Assembly (NCBI RefSeq): GCF_000744815.1
Contig: NZ_JQMQ01000005.1
Span: 1,434,055 to 1,498,054, forward strand
Direction of reading: 5' to 3'
DNA: 64,000 bases
From: Phaeacidiphilus oryzae TH49
Lineage (GTDB): Bacteria > Actinomycetota > Actinomycetes > Streptomycetales > Streptomycetaceae
A program made the position numbers and the translations under genes. Positions 1 to 7,992 of this stretch are shown in pieces. Under the pieces are notes generated by a model that saw only the letters and a list, made by a program, of their open reading frames with translations, ran no database searches and had not been told where the DNA came from. How positions within the stretch are numbered: the stretch's first letter is position 1; the number at the start of each line of letters is the position of its first letter.

Positions 1-70
1 GGCTCTGGGAGCCAAGGTCGCCACCCCGGACGAGGCGCGGCAGCGCCTCGGCCTCAAGCCCCGCGGCTGA
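1..70 (+). CDS. C-terminal end of a BKACE-family beta-keto acid cleavage enzyme (partial)
   Basis: Only the last 22 codons are inside the window, read from base 2 to the TGA at 68-70; they end ATPDEARQRLGLKPRG. A tail of this kind (ATPxEAR..LGL) is typical of BKACE proteins (formerly DUF849, 3-keto-5-aminohexanoate cleavage enzyme family). The assignment leans on context: the next two genes encode a carnitine dehydrogenase-like protein and a small hot-dog thioesterase. In known carnitine clusters those flank the BKACE that splits dehydrocarnitine plus acetyl-CoA into betainyl-CoA and acetoacetate. The identity is therefore an inference from a short tail plus synteny. Confidence 0.55.
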   Translation, partial: ALGAKVATPDEARQRLGLKPRG

Positions 71-75
71 CCCGG

Positions 76-143
76 CCGGCCGACACCGGCGACCGGCCGA
101 TACCGGCGACCGGCCGACACGGGCGACCGGCCGACACCGGCGA
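76..143. repeat. Four tandem copies of a 17-bp repeat
   Basis: The unit CCGGCCGACACCGGCGA repeats at 76-92, 93-109, 110-126 and 127-143, with one substitution in each of copies 2 and 3. It lies between the BKACE stop codon and the dehydrogenase start, so it is intergenic within the presumed operon. Each unit holds a short GC palindrome (CCGG), so the transcript could fold. No function is evident. Confidence 0.9.
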
Positions 144-187
144 CCGCACCGGGCGCCCCCCAGCGACCACAGAGAGGCACCACCCTC

Positions 188-1195
188 ATGACCGCCGACT
201 CCTTCGAGTTCGCCGTGCAGCACGCCCCCACCCCCTCCGCCGCCCGCCCCGTCTCCCCCGAGGAGGTGCGGAGGGTCGCCTGCGTAGGCGCCGGCGTCAT
301 CGGCGGCGGCTGGGTCGCGCACTTCCTCGCCCGCGGCTACGACGTCACCGCCTGGGACCCGGCGCCCGACGCCGAGCAGCGGCTGCGCCGGCTGGTCGAC
401 GCGGCCTGGCCGGCGCTCATCGAACTGGGCCTGGCCCCGGACGCCTCGAAGGACCGGCTGACCGTCACCACCACCCTCGAACAGGCCGTCGCCGAAGCCG
501 AGTTCGTCCAGGAGAGCGCCCCCGAGCAGCTCGGCCTCAAGCGCGATCTGCTGGCCCGGCTGGACGCGGCCGTCCCGGACGGAGTGGTGATCGCCTCCTC
601 CACCTCCGGCTACCCGATGACCGACATGCAGACCGGCGCCGGGACCCCCGGCCGGCTGGTCGTCGGCCACCCGTTCAACCCGCCGTACCTCATCCCCCTG
701 GTCGAGGTGGTCGGCGGGGAGCGGACCGGCGCCGAGGCGGTGGAGTGGGCCTCCGCCTTCTACCGGGCCGCGGGGAAGTCGGTGATCACCATGGACCGCG
801 AGGTCCCCGGCTTCATCGCCAACCGCCTCCAGGAGGCGCTGTGGCGGGAGGCGCTGCACATGGTCGCCAACGGCGAGGCCACCGTCCAGCAGATCGACGA
901 CTCCATCACCGAGGGCCCGGGCCTGCGTTGGGCCACCATGGGCCCGATGCTGACCTTCGCCCTGGCGGGCGGCGAGGGCGGGATGGCGCACATGCTCGAC
1001 CACTTCGGCCCCTCCCTGAAGTCCCCGTGGACCCGCCTGGAGGCCCCGGAGCTGGACCGGGCGCTGTACGACGCGGTGGTGGCGGGCTGCGACGAGGAGG
1101 CGGCCGGCCGCAGCATCGCCGACCTGGTCGCCGAGCGCGACCGCGGCGTGATCGCCGTCCTCCGCGCCACCGGCCGCCTGGGAGCCGCCGGATGA
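188..1195 (+). CDS. L-carnitine dehydrogenase-like 3-hydroxyacyl-CoA dehydrogenase family protein
   Basis: 335 aa, cytoplasmic. It probably oxidises L-carnitine to 3-dehydrocarnitine with NAD+, the first step of carnitine conversion to glycine betaine. The N-terminal Rossmann fold shows GAGVIGGGW at residues 34-42. The family signatures FVQESAPEQLGLK, ASSTSGYP and VGHPFNPPYLIPLVEVVGG follow, and the C-terminal half is the helical 3-hydroxyacyl-CoA dehydrogenase domain. The HPFNPP/VEVVGG pattern and the length fit carnitine dehydrogenases better than FadB-type enzymes. The ATG at 188 has AGAGAGG about 10 bases upstream. The stop overlaps the next start by four bases (ATGA), so the two genes are translationally coupled. 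No regulator of this module lies inside the window. A generic 3-hydroxybutyryl-CoA dehydrogenase is the alternative. Confidence 0.8.
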   Translation: MTADSFEFAVQHAPTPSAARPVSPEEVRRVACVGAGVIGGGWVAHFLARGYDVTAWDPAPDAEQRLRRLVDAAWPALIELGLAPDASKDRLTVTTTLEQAVAEAEFVQESAPEQLGLKRDLLARLDAAVPDGVVIASSTSGYPMTDMQTGAGTPGRLVVGHPFNPPYLIPLVEVVGGERTGAEAVEWASAFYRAAGKSVITMDREVPGFIANRLQEALWREALHMVANGEATVQQIDDSITEGPGLRWATMGPMLTFALAGGEGGMAHMLDHFGPSLKSPWTRLEAPELDRALYDAVVAGCDEEAAGRSIADLVAERDRGVIAVLRATGRLGAAG

Positions 1196-1683
1196 CCGCG
1201 CTCCCCCTCCGCCTCCCCCTCCACCGGGAGGCCGTCCGCCAGGAGTGGATCGACTACAACGGCCATCTGAGCGAGGCCTACTACGTCCTGGTCTTCGGCC
1301 ACGCCACGGACGCCCTGATGGCCGGGTGCGGTCTGGACGCCGACTACCGCGCGTCCACCGGCTGCTCGCTCTACACCGTCGAGTCCCACCTCCGCTACCT
1401 CCGCGAGGTCCCGGACGGCGCTCAACTGGCCGTCCGCACCCGCGTGTTGGCCGCGACCGCGAAGAAGGCCCACTTCACCCACGAGATGTACGTCCTCCCG
1501 GCGCCGGACGCGATGCCGCTCCCCGACGCCGCCCCCGCGGCCACCACAGAGCTCCTCACCCTCCACGTCGACCAGGCGACCTCCCGCACCGCCCCCTTCC
1601 CGGAGCGCTCCCTCGCCCGCCTCCACACCCTCACCGAGCCCCCACCGCCCTGGACCGGCCGCGCGATCTCACTCGCCGGCTGA
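1192..1683 (+). CDS. Thioesterase, probable betainyl-CoA thioesterase
   Basis: 163 aa, single hot-dog-fold thioesterase of the 4-hydroxybenzoyl-CoA thioesterase type. Residues 16-28 (RQEWIDYNGHLSE) carry the Asp-Tyr-Asn-Gly-His segment in which the Asp is the usual catalytic residue of the family. The ATG at 1192 overlaps the dehydrogenase stop, so it is almost certainly in the same operon. In carnitine clusters this position is filled by the enzyme that hydrolyses betainyl-CoA to glycine betaine, an osmoprotectant. The substrate is inferred from synteny, while the fold is seen in the sequence. Expression should follow the upstream genes because no promoter space exists. Confidence 0.75.
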   Translation: MTALPLRLPLHREAVRQEWIDYNGHLSEAYYVLVFGHATDALMAGCGLDADYRASTGCSLYTVESHLRYLREVPDGAQLAVRTRVLAATAKKAHFTHEMYVLPAPDAMPLPDAAPAATTELLTLHVDQATSRTAPFPERSLARLHTLTEPPPPWTGRAISLAG

Positions 1684-1724
1684 CCCGCCCCCGGGCCCGG
1701 CCTCGACCCCGCCCCCGCCGCTCA

Positions 1725-2459
1725 TCACCACGGCGGCCGTTCCCCGGAGGCCCCCTCCAGCGCGCGGGCCAACCGCGCGCCCAGCAGGGCGACGTCCTCG
1801 CGGTCGTACCCCAGGCAGGCCCGGAACTCCGCCGGCGTCCCGTACCCGCCCGGCCGGGCGAAGGCGGCGAGGGCGGCCTGGACCGCCGCCACCTCGCCGA
1901 CGGTGTACACCTCCATGCCGCGGCTGCGGATGGCCAGCCTCGCCAGCTCAAGGCGAACGCAGCCGGTGAGCCGCTGGAGCTCCGCGTCCGACCGCCGCTC
2001 GTCGTTGGCGAGATCGGCCAGCACGGCCCTCAGGATGTCCCGGCCCCCGTAGCGGCCCGAGGTGAACCCGATCCACCACCCCTCGCGAAGCCGGGTCGCA
2101 GTCACCGTGGTGTCCGGGACGGGGTCCGGCTCCAGGCGCAGATCGCGGGCCAGCTCGGAGAGTCGCTTCGCCCGGGCCGCGAACGGCCGGTGCTGCGGGG
2201 CGACGGGCGCCGGGTACAGGCTCCGGTCCACCACCTCGGGGAGCTCGTCGCGCAGCGCCAGGAGCACCCGCGAGCGGTGCGGCTCGGCCATCTGGCCGAC
2301 GTACAGGTAGCCGCACACGACCTCCCAGCCGAGTTCCTCGACCAGCTTCGGATCGTCGATCCGGGCCAGGACGAAGTCGGCGGCCCAGCGGAACAGAGTG
2401 CTGGTGGCGAACCAGTTGTGGTCGTGATCGTCCTCGGACAGGCTGATCAGCATCGTCAT
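1725..2459 (-). CDS. Hypothetical protein, possibly soluble and all-helical
   Basis: 244 aa with no signal peptide or membrane segment. I do not recognise a family. The N-terminus is acidic and histidine-containing (SEDDHDHNWF). The middle includes WWIGFTSGRYGG and the C-terminal third is helical and rich in Leu, Ala and Arg (LARLAIRSRGMEVYTVGEV). Codon bias matches the neighbours, and the frame is free of stops in a region with no better competitor, so it is probably a real gene. Two in-frame ATGs (2459 and 2453) are possible; a G-rich run upstream is compatible with either. It converges on the carnitine operon and sits about 55 bases downstream of the formate dehydrogenase operon on the opposite side of its own promoter. 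Confidence 0.6.
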   Translation of the reverse strand: MTMLISLSEDDHDHNWFATSTLFRWAADFVLARIDDPKLVEELGWEVVCGYLYVGQMAEPHRSRVLLALRDELPEVVDRSLYPAPVAPQHRPFAARAKRLSELARDLRLEPDPVPDTTVTATRLREGWWIGFTSGRYGGRDILRAVLADLANDERRSDAELQRLTGCVRLELARLAIRSRGMEVYTVGEVAAVQAALAAFARPGGYGTPAEFRACLGYDREDVALLGARLARALEGASGERPPW

Positions 2460-2515
2460 GCGGGCGCACCCCCCGAATCCCCGGCCCGCACATTATCGCC
2501 GCCGGTGGACGGCGG

Positions 2516-3538
2516 CTACGTGGCCGGCTGAGGCCGCTCCTCGCGCCCCTCGCGCCCCTCGCGCTTCTCCTTCTGCTCGCGCTCCTCCTGGGCCTTCCGC
2601 TCCGCCGCGGCCGCGTCCAGCCGGCGGCGCTGCGGCAGCACGGTGTACTTGGGGTCCTCGGCGGAGGCGATCCCGGCGTGGAAGACGCCCAGCCGGGTGC
2701 AGAGCGAGCCGGCCAGCAGCGCCGCCCCGGCCGGAGCGGCCACCCACCGCCGCCCGGCGAACGGCGCCGCCGCCGCGCCCGCCACCGAGAGCAGCGAGGC
2801 CGCGTGCATCAGCCGGCCGGCCTTCCCCTGCTGATAGGTCTCGTCCACCGGGTCCTCCAGGCCGCGCAGCATCGCCCGCTCCGCGACCAGCTCCGCCGCG
2901 CAGCCGATCAGCGCCAGCCGCCGGGCCGGACCGGTCTGCCCGGGCGGGGCGGCGAGGAGCGCCGCCCCGGAGGCCGCGCAGGCCGCCGAGGCCGCGAAGA
3001 GCGCCGGGAGTTCGCGCCGGGCGCCGTGCCAGGCCGGTACGGCGGTGTCGGCGGCGAGGACGGCGGTGTAGGTGGCGACGCCCGCGCCCAGCAGTGCGGA
3101 GGCGTGAGTGGCGGCCGCGCGGACCCGGGGCAGCCGGCCGACCACGTCAAGACCGGCGCCGATCCCGGCCACCGTGCCGTAGCCGGTGAGCAGCCAGGAG
3201 CCCATGCTCATCGGCGAGGTGGGCTTGGCCACCCGCAGCATGTTGAGGAAGCGGCGGGGCCGGCCCAGGTCGTGGATCAGGGCCGCGGTGGAGCCGGAGA
3301 TCGCCAGCAGCGAGGAGGCCCGCATGGTGCGGGCCAGCCCCTGCCGTCCGGTGGCCTCCGCCCCGGCGGCCAGCATCGAGCCGGCCCCGGCGAGCCCGCC
3401 CAGGAAGAAGTACCCGGCGATGTCCCGGGCCGACCAGGACGGCGCCTTGATCACCGGGCGGCCGTAGTACGAGGTGAACTCGGCCTTCTCGACCATGAGT
3501 TCCTCGCCCTTGCCGGCGCGCCTGCGCTTGCGGCCCAT
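2516..3538 (-). CDS. NrfD/PsrC-family membrane subunit of formate dehydrogenase
   Basis: 340 aa polytopic membrane protein of the polysulfide reductase NrfD family, expected to anchor the dehydrogenase and pass electrons to the menaquinone pool. Hydrophobic segments begin at IAGYFFLGGLAGAGSMLAAG and continue through about eight helices. A charged Glu/Lys/Arg tail (residues about 305-340) follows the last one. The ATG at 3538 overlaps the stop of the iron-sulfur subunit by one base (TGATG) and has an AAGGGGGGG Shine-Dalgarno inside that gene. A second ATG (3496) is less well placed. It is the last gene of the three-gene operon. NrfD anchors carry no haem, unlike the cytochrome b gamma subunit of E. 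coli FdnI. Confidence 0.85.
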   Translation of the reverse strand: MGRKRRRAGKGEELMVEKAEFTSYYGRPVIKAPSWSARDIAGYFFLGGLAGAGSMLAAGAEATGRQGLARTMRASSLLAISGSTAALIHDLGRPRRFLNMLRVAKPTSPMSMGSWLLTGYGTVAGIGAGLDVVGRLPRVRAAATHASALLGAGVATYTAVLAADTAVPAWHGARRELPALFAASAACAASGAALLAAPPGQTGPARRLALIGCAAELVAERAMLRGLEDPVDETYQQGKAGRLMHAASLLSVAGAAAAPFAGRRWVAAPAGAALLAGSLCTRLGVFHAGIASAEDPKYTVLPQRRRLDAAAAERKAQEEREQKEKREGREGREERPQPAT

Positions 3539-4428
3539 CAACGGGTCCCCCCCTTCCGCAGTCCCAGTCGGTCGGTTCCGAAGGCGGCCGCCGCCGCGCC
3601 CAGCAGGCCCAGGGCGGCGTAGCCCGCGTGCCGCCACATCTCCGGCAGGTCGCGGGTGGTGACCACCGGGTCCGGCGGCAGCCCGTACACCTCGGGCTCG
3701 TCCATCAGCAGGAAGAAGGCGCCGTCGCCGCCGACCCCGTCGGTCGGGTCGTGCCCGTAGAGCCGGGCCTCGGACTGGCCCCGGGCGTGCAGCTGGTCGA
3801 CCCGGACCGCGGCCCGGTCGCGCAGCTCGTCGAGGGGGCCGAACTGGATCGAGTCGGTGGGGCAGGCCTTGGCGCAGGCCGGCTCCTGGCCGTCGCCCAG
3901 CCGGTCGTAGCACATCGTGCACTTGTAGGCGCCGCCGTCGTCCGGGCGCTGCTCGATGACGCCGTACGGGCAGGCGGGGACGCAGTACCCGCAGCCGTTG
4001 CAGACGTCGTCCTGCACCACCACGGTGTCGAACTCGGTGCGGAAGATCGCACCGGTGGGGCAGACGTCCAGACAGGCCGCATGGGTGCAGTGCTTGCAGA
4101 CGTCCGAGGACATCAGCCAGCGCAGCTCCGGACGCCCGTCCGGCTGCGGCGGCCCGCCCTCCTCGCCGGAAGCGGGCTTCTCGGCCTGCTGGGCGGGCGC
4201 GGGCCTCTCGGTGGCGATCGTGCGCGGCCCGCTCTGCTCGATGAAGGCCACATGCCGCCAGGTGGACGCGCCCAGATCGCCGGTGTTGTCGTAGGACATC
4301 CCGGTGAGCGGGCCGCCGTCCTCGGGGATGGCGTTCCACTCCTTGCACGCGACCTCGCAGGCCTTGCAGCCGATGCAGACCGTGGTGTCGGTGAAGAATC
4401 CCATCCGCTGCGGCTCTTGATCGGACAT
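3538..4428 (-). CDS. Four-cluster ferredoxin-like iron-sulfur subunit of formate dehydrogenase
   Basis: 296 aa electron-transfer subunit. Four cysteine groups for [4Fe-4S] clusters are visible: CIGCKACEVAC (Cys18, 21, 24, 28), CKHCTHAACLDVCPTGAI, CNGCGYCVPACPYG and CTMCYDRLGDGQEPACAKACP. Near the C-terminus a hydrophobic stretch (YAALGLLGAAAAAF) could be a membrane helix like that of E. coli FdnH. The start at 4428 overlaps the catalytic subunit stop (TGATG) and the stop overlaps the NrfD start, so all three genes are coupled. A proline- and glutamate-rich insertion (about residues 70-95) between the first two cluster groups is longer than usual. It should carry electrons from the catalytic subunit to the membrane subunit. 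Confidence 0.9.
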   Translation of the reverse strand: MSDQEPQRMGFFTDTTVCIGCKACEVACKEWNAIPEDGGPLTGMSYDNTGDLGASTWRHVAFIEQSGPRTIATERPAPAQQAEKPASGEEGGPPQPDGRPELRWLMSSDVCKHCTHAACLDVCPTGAIFRTEFDTVVVQDDVCNGCGYCVPACPYGVIEQRPDDGGAYKCTMCYDRLGDGQEPACAKACPTDSIQFGPLDELRDRAAVRVDQLHARGQSEARLYGHDPTDGVGGDGAFFLLMDEPEVYGLPPDPVVTTRDLPEMWRHAGYAALGLLGAAAAAFGTDRLGLRKGGTR

Positions 4429-7400
4429 CAGGCCTCCATTCCGGTACGGGGGGTGATGCCGGCCCGGCGGCGGTACTCCTCGAGCAGGCGGGGCAGGGCC
4501 GGGCCGCGCGGCCGGCGGCCCGGGCGGAGGTCCGCGGTGAGCGCCTTGACCTCCTGGATGTGGACGTTCGGGTCGAGGGAGATGGCCGACAGCTCGTTGG
4601 CCGCGTCCCCGGTGCTGTATCCGTTGGGGCCCCAGTGGAAGGGCAGCCCCACCTGGTGGACGGTGCGGCCGTCCAGGTGGAGCGGCGTGATCCGGTCGGT
4701 GACCAGCACCCGGGCCTCGATCGCCCCGCGCGCGGTGATCACCGTGGTCCAGCCGCCGTTCTCCAGCCCGCGCTCGGCGGCGAGTTCCGGCGACACCTCG
4801 GCGAACATCTCCGGCTGCAGCTCGGAGAGGTACGGCGACCAGCGGCTCATCCCGCCGGCCGTGAAGTGCTCGGTGAGCCGGTGGGTGGTGATGACGTACG
4901 GGAAGACCCCGGCGCCCTGCTCGTCGCCGCTGGGGTGGTAGCGGGTGCCCTCGCGGTCGAAGACCTGGCGGACCGGGTTGCGCTGCCGCCCGTAGAGGGC
5001 GTTGCGGAACGGCGACTCCTGCGGCTCGTAGTGGGTCGGCATGGGGCCGTCCACCAGCCCGGCCGGGGCGTACAGCCAGCCCTTGCCGTCCGCCTGCATG
5101 ATGAACGGGTCGTCGCCGCGCAGCGCCTCGGGACCGGTCGCACCCTCGGGCGGCTCGTGCCCGGGGGCCAGCTCGGGCGGGAAGTCGGGGATGTCGTGGC
5201 CGGCCCAGCGGCCGGACTCGCCCGCGTCCGGGTCCCACCACATCAGCGCCTTGCGCTCGCTCCACGGGGTGCCGTCCGGGGCGGCGGAGGCGCGGTTGTA
5301 GAGGATGCGGCGGTTGGCCGGCCAGGCCCAGGCCCATTCGTGGGCCATCCAGTTCTGCTCGGTGTGCGGTTTACGGCGGGCCGCCTGGTTGACGCCGTCG
5401 GCGTACACCCCGCAGTAGATCCAGCAGCCGCAGGAGGTGGAGCCGTCGTCCTTGAGCTCGGTGTAGCCCGACAGGTGGCGGCCGTCCGCGTCCCGGCCGC
5501 CGATCTCGGCCAGCACGGCGTCGGCGGAGGGCTCCTGGTGCGGGCCCTCGACCGGGTAGTCCCAGGCCAGGTCGAGGATCGGACGGTCCATCGGGTCCTC
5601 GGAGCCGGCCAGCCGCTCCTTGATCATCCGGCCCAGGTGGTACATGAACCACAGGTCGCTGCGGGCCTCCCCGCCGGGTTCGACGGCGGCGGAGTGCCAC
5701 TGCAGCCAGCGGTTGGTGTTGGTGAAGGACCCGGACTTCTCGGTGTGGGCGGCGGCCGGGAAGAAGAAGACCTCGGTGCCGATGTCCTCGGTGCGCAGCT
5801 CCCCGGTCTCGATCTCCGGGCCGTCCTTCCACCAGGTCGCCGACTCGATCAGGGAGAAGTCCCGGACCACCAGCCAGTCCAGCTTCGCCATCCCGAGCCG
5901 CTGCAGCCGGGTGTCGGCCGAGCCGACCGCCGGGTTCTCCCCCATCAGGAAGTAGCCCTTGCACACCTCGTCGAGCTGGGCGAGGACGGTCTCGTAGGTG
6001 CTGTGCGAGCCGGTGAGCCGCGGCAGGTGGTCGAAGCAGTAGTCGTTCTCCTCGGTGGCGGCGTCCCCGAAGTACGCCTTGAGGAGGCTGACCAGGTACG
6101 ACCGGGCCTCCGCCCAGTAGCCCTTCTCGGTGCGGACGGTATCCAGGTAGTCGTCCAGCGAGTCGTCGCGGTGGGCGTGCGGCATCGGCAGGTAGCCGGG
6201 GAGGAGGTTGAAGAGGGTGGGGATGTCGCTGGAGCCCTGGATCGAGGCGTGGCCGCGCAGCGCCTGGATGCCGCCGCCGGGCCGGCCGATGTTGCCCAGC
6301 AGCAACTGGAGGATGGAGGCGGTGCGGATGTACTGGGCGCCGACGGTGTGCTGGGTCCAGCCCACGGCATAGCAGAAGGCGCTGGTGCGCTCGGGACCCG
6401 AGTTCTCGGTCAGCGCCTCGCAGACCCGGCGGAAGTCCTCGGCCGACACCCCGCAGACCCGCTCCACCATCTCCGGGGTGTAGCGGGCGAAGTGGCGCTT
6501 CAGCACCTGGTAGACGCAGCGGGGGTGGGTCAGCGTCTCGTCCCGCTCCGGTTCGCCGTGCAGCGCGGCACCGCCGGAGCCGTGGCTCTCCGCCGTACCG
6601 GCCCGGCCGACCGTGGCCTGGGAGCCGGGCAGCGGCTTCTCCCGCTCGCCGACGGCGGGCTCGACCCCGGCGCCGGCGTACTGCCAGCTGGCCGGGTCGT
6701 AGTGGCGCTCCTCCTCGTCCAGGCCGGAGAAGACGCCGTCCAGCTCCTCGGTGTCCTGGAAGTCCTCGCGGACCAGGAAGGGCGCGTTGGTGTAGTTCAG
6801 CACGTATTCGCGGAAGTCCAGGCCGTTGCTGAGCACATGGTTGATGATGCCGCCGAGGAAGGCGATGTCGGTGCCGGCCCGCAGCGGCACGTGGAGGTCG
6901 GCCATCGCGCTGGTGCGGGTGTAGCGGGGGTCTACGTGGATGACGGTGGCCCCGCGCTCCTTGGCCTCCATCACCCACTGGAAGCCGACCGGGTGCGCCT
7001 CGGCGAAGTTCGACCCCTGGATGACGATGCAGTCGGAGTTCGCCAGGTCCTGCATGAAGGTGGTGGCCCCGCCGCGGCCGAAGGAGGTGCCCAGCCCGGC
7101 CACGGTGGAGCTGTGGCAGACCCGCGCCTGGTTCTCCACCTGGACCACGCCGAGGGCCGTGAGGAGCTTCTTGATCAGGTAGTTCTCCTCGTTGTCCAGC
7201 GTGGCGCCGCCGAGCGAGGCGATCCCGAGGGTGCGGTTGACCCGGTCGCCCTCGTGCTCCTGCTGCCAGGTCTCCCGGCGGGTTCTGACGACCCGTTCGG
7301 CGACCATCTCCATCGCGGTGTCGAGGTCCAGCTCCTCCCAGTCCGTGGCGTACGGCCGACGGTGGAGGACCTTGTGGAGGCGGGCGTCGCCGGTGGTCAG

Positions 7401-7709
7401 CTGAAGCGTCGCCGACCCCTTGGGGCAGAGCCGCCCCCGGCTCACCGGCGAGTCCGGATCGCCCTCGATCTGCACCACCCGCTCGTCGCGGACGTAGACC
7501 TGCTGACCGCAGCCGACCGCGCAGTAGGGGCAGATGGAGCCGACGACGCGGTCCGCCTGCGCGGTCCGCGGCGTCAGCGAGCGGGTATGGGCGGAGGCCG
7601 CCGCCGCGCCCCGTCCGGTCCTGTCGCCGCCCTCTCCCCGCAACTGCCGAAACACCGGCCAACCGCGCAACCACGCGGCCGGCTCCTCACCCAGCCCGAA
7701 TCCCACCAT
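4428..7709 (-). CDS. Molybdopterin formate dehydrogenase catalytic subunit, cysteine form
   Basis: 1093 aa molybdopterin oxidoreductase that should oxidise formate to CO2. The N-terminal [4Fe-4S] site is CPYCAVGC (Cys60, 63, 67) with Cys95 in RLCPKG. The active-site region reads NQARVCHSSTVAGLGTSFGRG; Cys198 takes the place where E. coli FdnG has selenocysteine (ARVUHGPTV). A molydopterin-dinucleotide-binding C-terminal domain completes the protein. No twin-arginine signal is present near the N-terminus, unlike periplasmic FdnG. I chose the ATG at 7709, giving the N-terminus MVGFGLGEEPAAWLRGWPVF that resembles other actinobacterial members; the frame stays open upstream to 7916, and a GGGGGAAG precedes 7709. 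It heads the fdh operon. Accessory genes such as fdhD are not in the window. Confidence 0.92.
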   Translation of the reverse strand: MVGFGLGEEPAAWLRGWPVFRQLRGEGGDRTGRGAAAASAHTRSLTPRTAQADRVVGSICPYCAVGCGQQVYVRDERVVQIEGDPDSPVSRGRLCPKGSATLQLTTGDARLHKVLHRRPYATDWEELDLDTAMEMVAERVVRTRRETWQQEHEGDRVNRTLGIASLGGATLDNEENYLIKKLLTALGVVQVENQARVCHSSTVAGLGTSFGRGGATTFMQDLANSDCIVIQGSNFAEAHPVGFQWVMEAKERGATVIHVDPRYTRTSAMADLHVPLRAGTDIAFLGGIINHVLSNGLDFREYVLNYTNAPFLVREDFQDTEELDGVFSGLDEEERHYDPASWQYAGAGVEPAVGEREKPLPGSQATVGRAGTAESHGSGGAALHGEPERDETLTHPRCVYQVLKRHFARYTPEMVERVCGVSAEDFRRVCEALTENSGPERTSAFCYAVGWTQHTVGAQYIRTASILQLLLGNIGRPGGGIQALRGHASIQGSSDIPTLFNLLPGYLPMPHAHRDDSLDDYLDTVRTEKGYWAEARSYLVSLLKAYFGDAATEENDYCFDHLPRLTGSHSTYETVLAQLDEVCKGYFLMGENPAVGSADTRLQRLGMAKLDWLVVRDFSLIESATWWKDGPEIETGELRTEDIGTEVFFFPAAAHTEKSGSFTNTNRWLQWHSAAVEPGGEARSDLWFMYHLGRMIKERLAGSEDPMDRPILDLAWDYPVEGPHQEPSADAVLAEIGGRDADGRHLSGYTELKDDGSTSCGCWIYCGVYADGVNQAARRKPHTEQNWMAHEWAWAWPANRRILYNRASAAPDGTPWSERKALMWWDPDAGESGRWAGHDIPDFPPELAPGHEPPEGATGPEALRGDDPFIMQADGKGWLYAPAGLVDGPMPTHYEPQESPFRNALYGRQRNPVRQVFDREGTRYHPSGDEQGAGVFPYVITTHRLTEHFTAGGMSRWSPYLSELQPEMFAEVSPELAAERGLENGGWTTVITARGAIEARVLVTDRITPLHLDGRTVHQVGLPFHWGPNGYSTGDAANELSAISLDPNVHIQEVKALTADLRPGRRPRGPALPRLLEEYRRRAGITPRTGMEA

Positions 7710-7815
7710 GGCCGGGCGGCTTCCCCCGCTTCCCCGGTGACAAACGAGCCCCACCCGGATGGCCGCCCCGCGGAAGCCCGATGGGCGGCTCAGGGGCGCG
7801 GGGGACGGCGATCCC

Positions 7816-7857
7816 GGCCGGCGACTGCTCTCCACCGGCCGGCGACTGCTCTCGACC
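7816..7857. repeat. 21-bp tandem duplication
   Basis: Two adjacent copies (7816-7836 and 7837-7857) of a 21-bp unit containing GGCGACTGCTCTC differ at one base. They lie in the 283-bp divergent region between the formate dehydrogenase operon and the P450 gene. Confidence 0.85.
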
Positions 7858-7908
7858 GGCGGCCGAGTCGGGGTCGCGGCCCGCCGGCGCTCGCCGCCCG
7901 CAGCACCG

Positions 7909-7938
7909 TTGCGCACGGCCGCGCCCTGCCTCTAGCGT
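7909..7938 (+). promoter_or_regulatory. Predicted promoter of the P450 gene
   Basis: TTGCGC (7909-7914), an 18-bp spacer and TAGCGT (7933-7938) match the major vegetative sigma promoter pattern. They lie 54 bases ahead of the GTG start, which has AGGGGG at 7978-7983. Inferred from the sequence only. Confidence 0.5.
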
Positions 7939-7992
7939 GGTGCGGAGATACAGATCCAGGCGTCGCGTATCAGCCTCAGGGGGCGGTCGGCC

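Noticed and set aside
76-143. Possible CRISPR array
   Set aside because: The copies are contiguous with no spacers and there are no cas genes anywhere in the window.
2516-4348. A longer frame starting at 4348 for the NrfD subunit
   Set aside because: The added N-terminus is a shadow of the iron-sulfur gene. The ATG at 3538 overlaps the upstream stop and has a good Shine-Dalgarno.
7710-7916. Extension of the formate dehydrogenase catalytic subunit to 7916
   Set aside because: The extra 69 residues are Arg/Ser/Pro-rich and encoded partly by a 21-bp tandem duplication. Homologous N-termini begin near MVGFGLGEEP.
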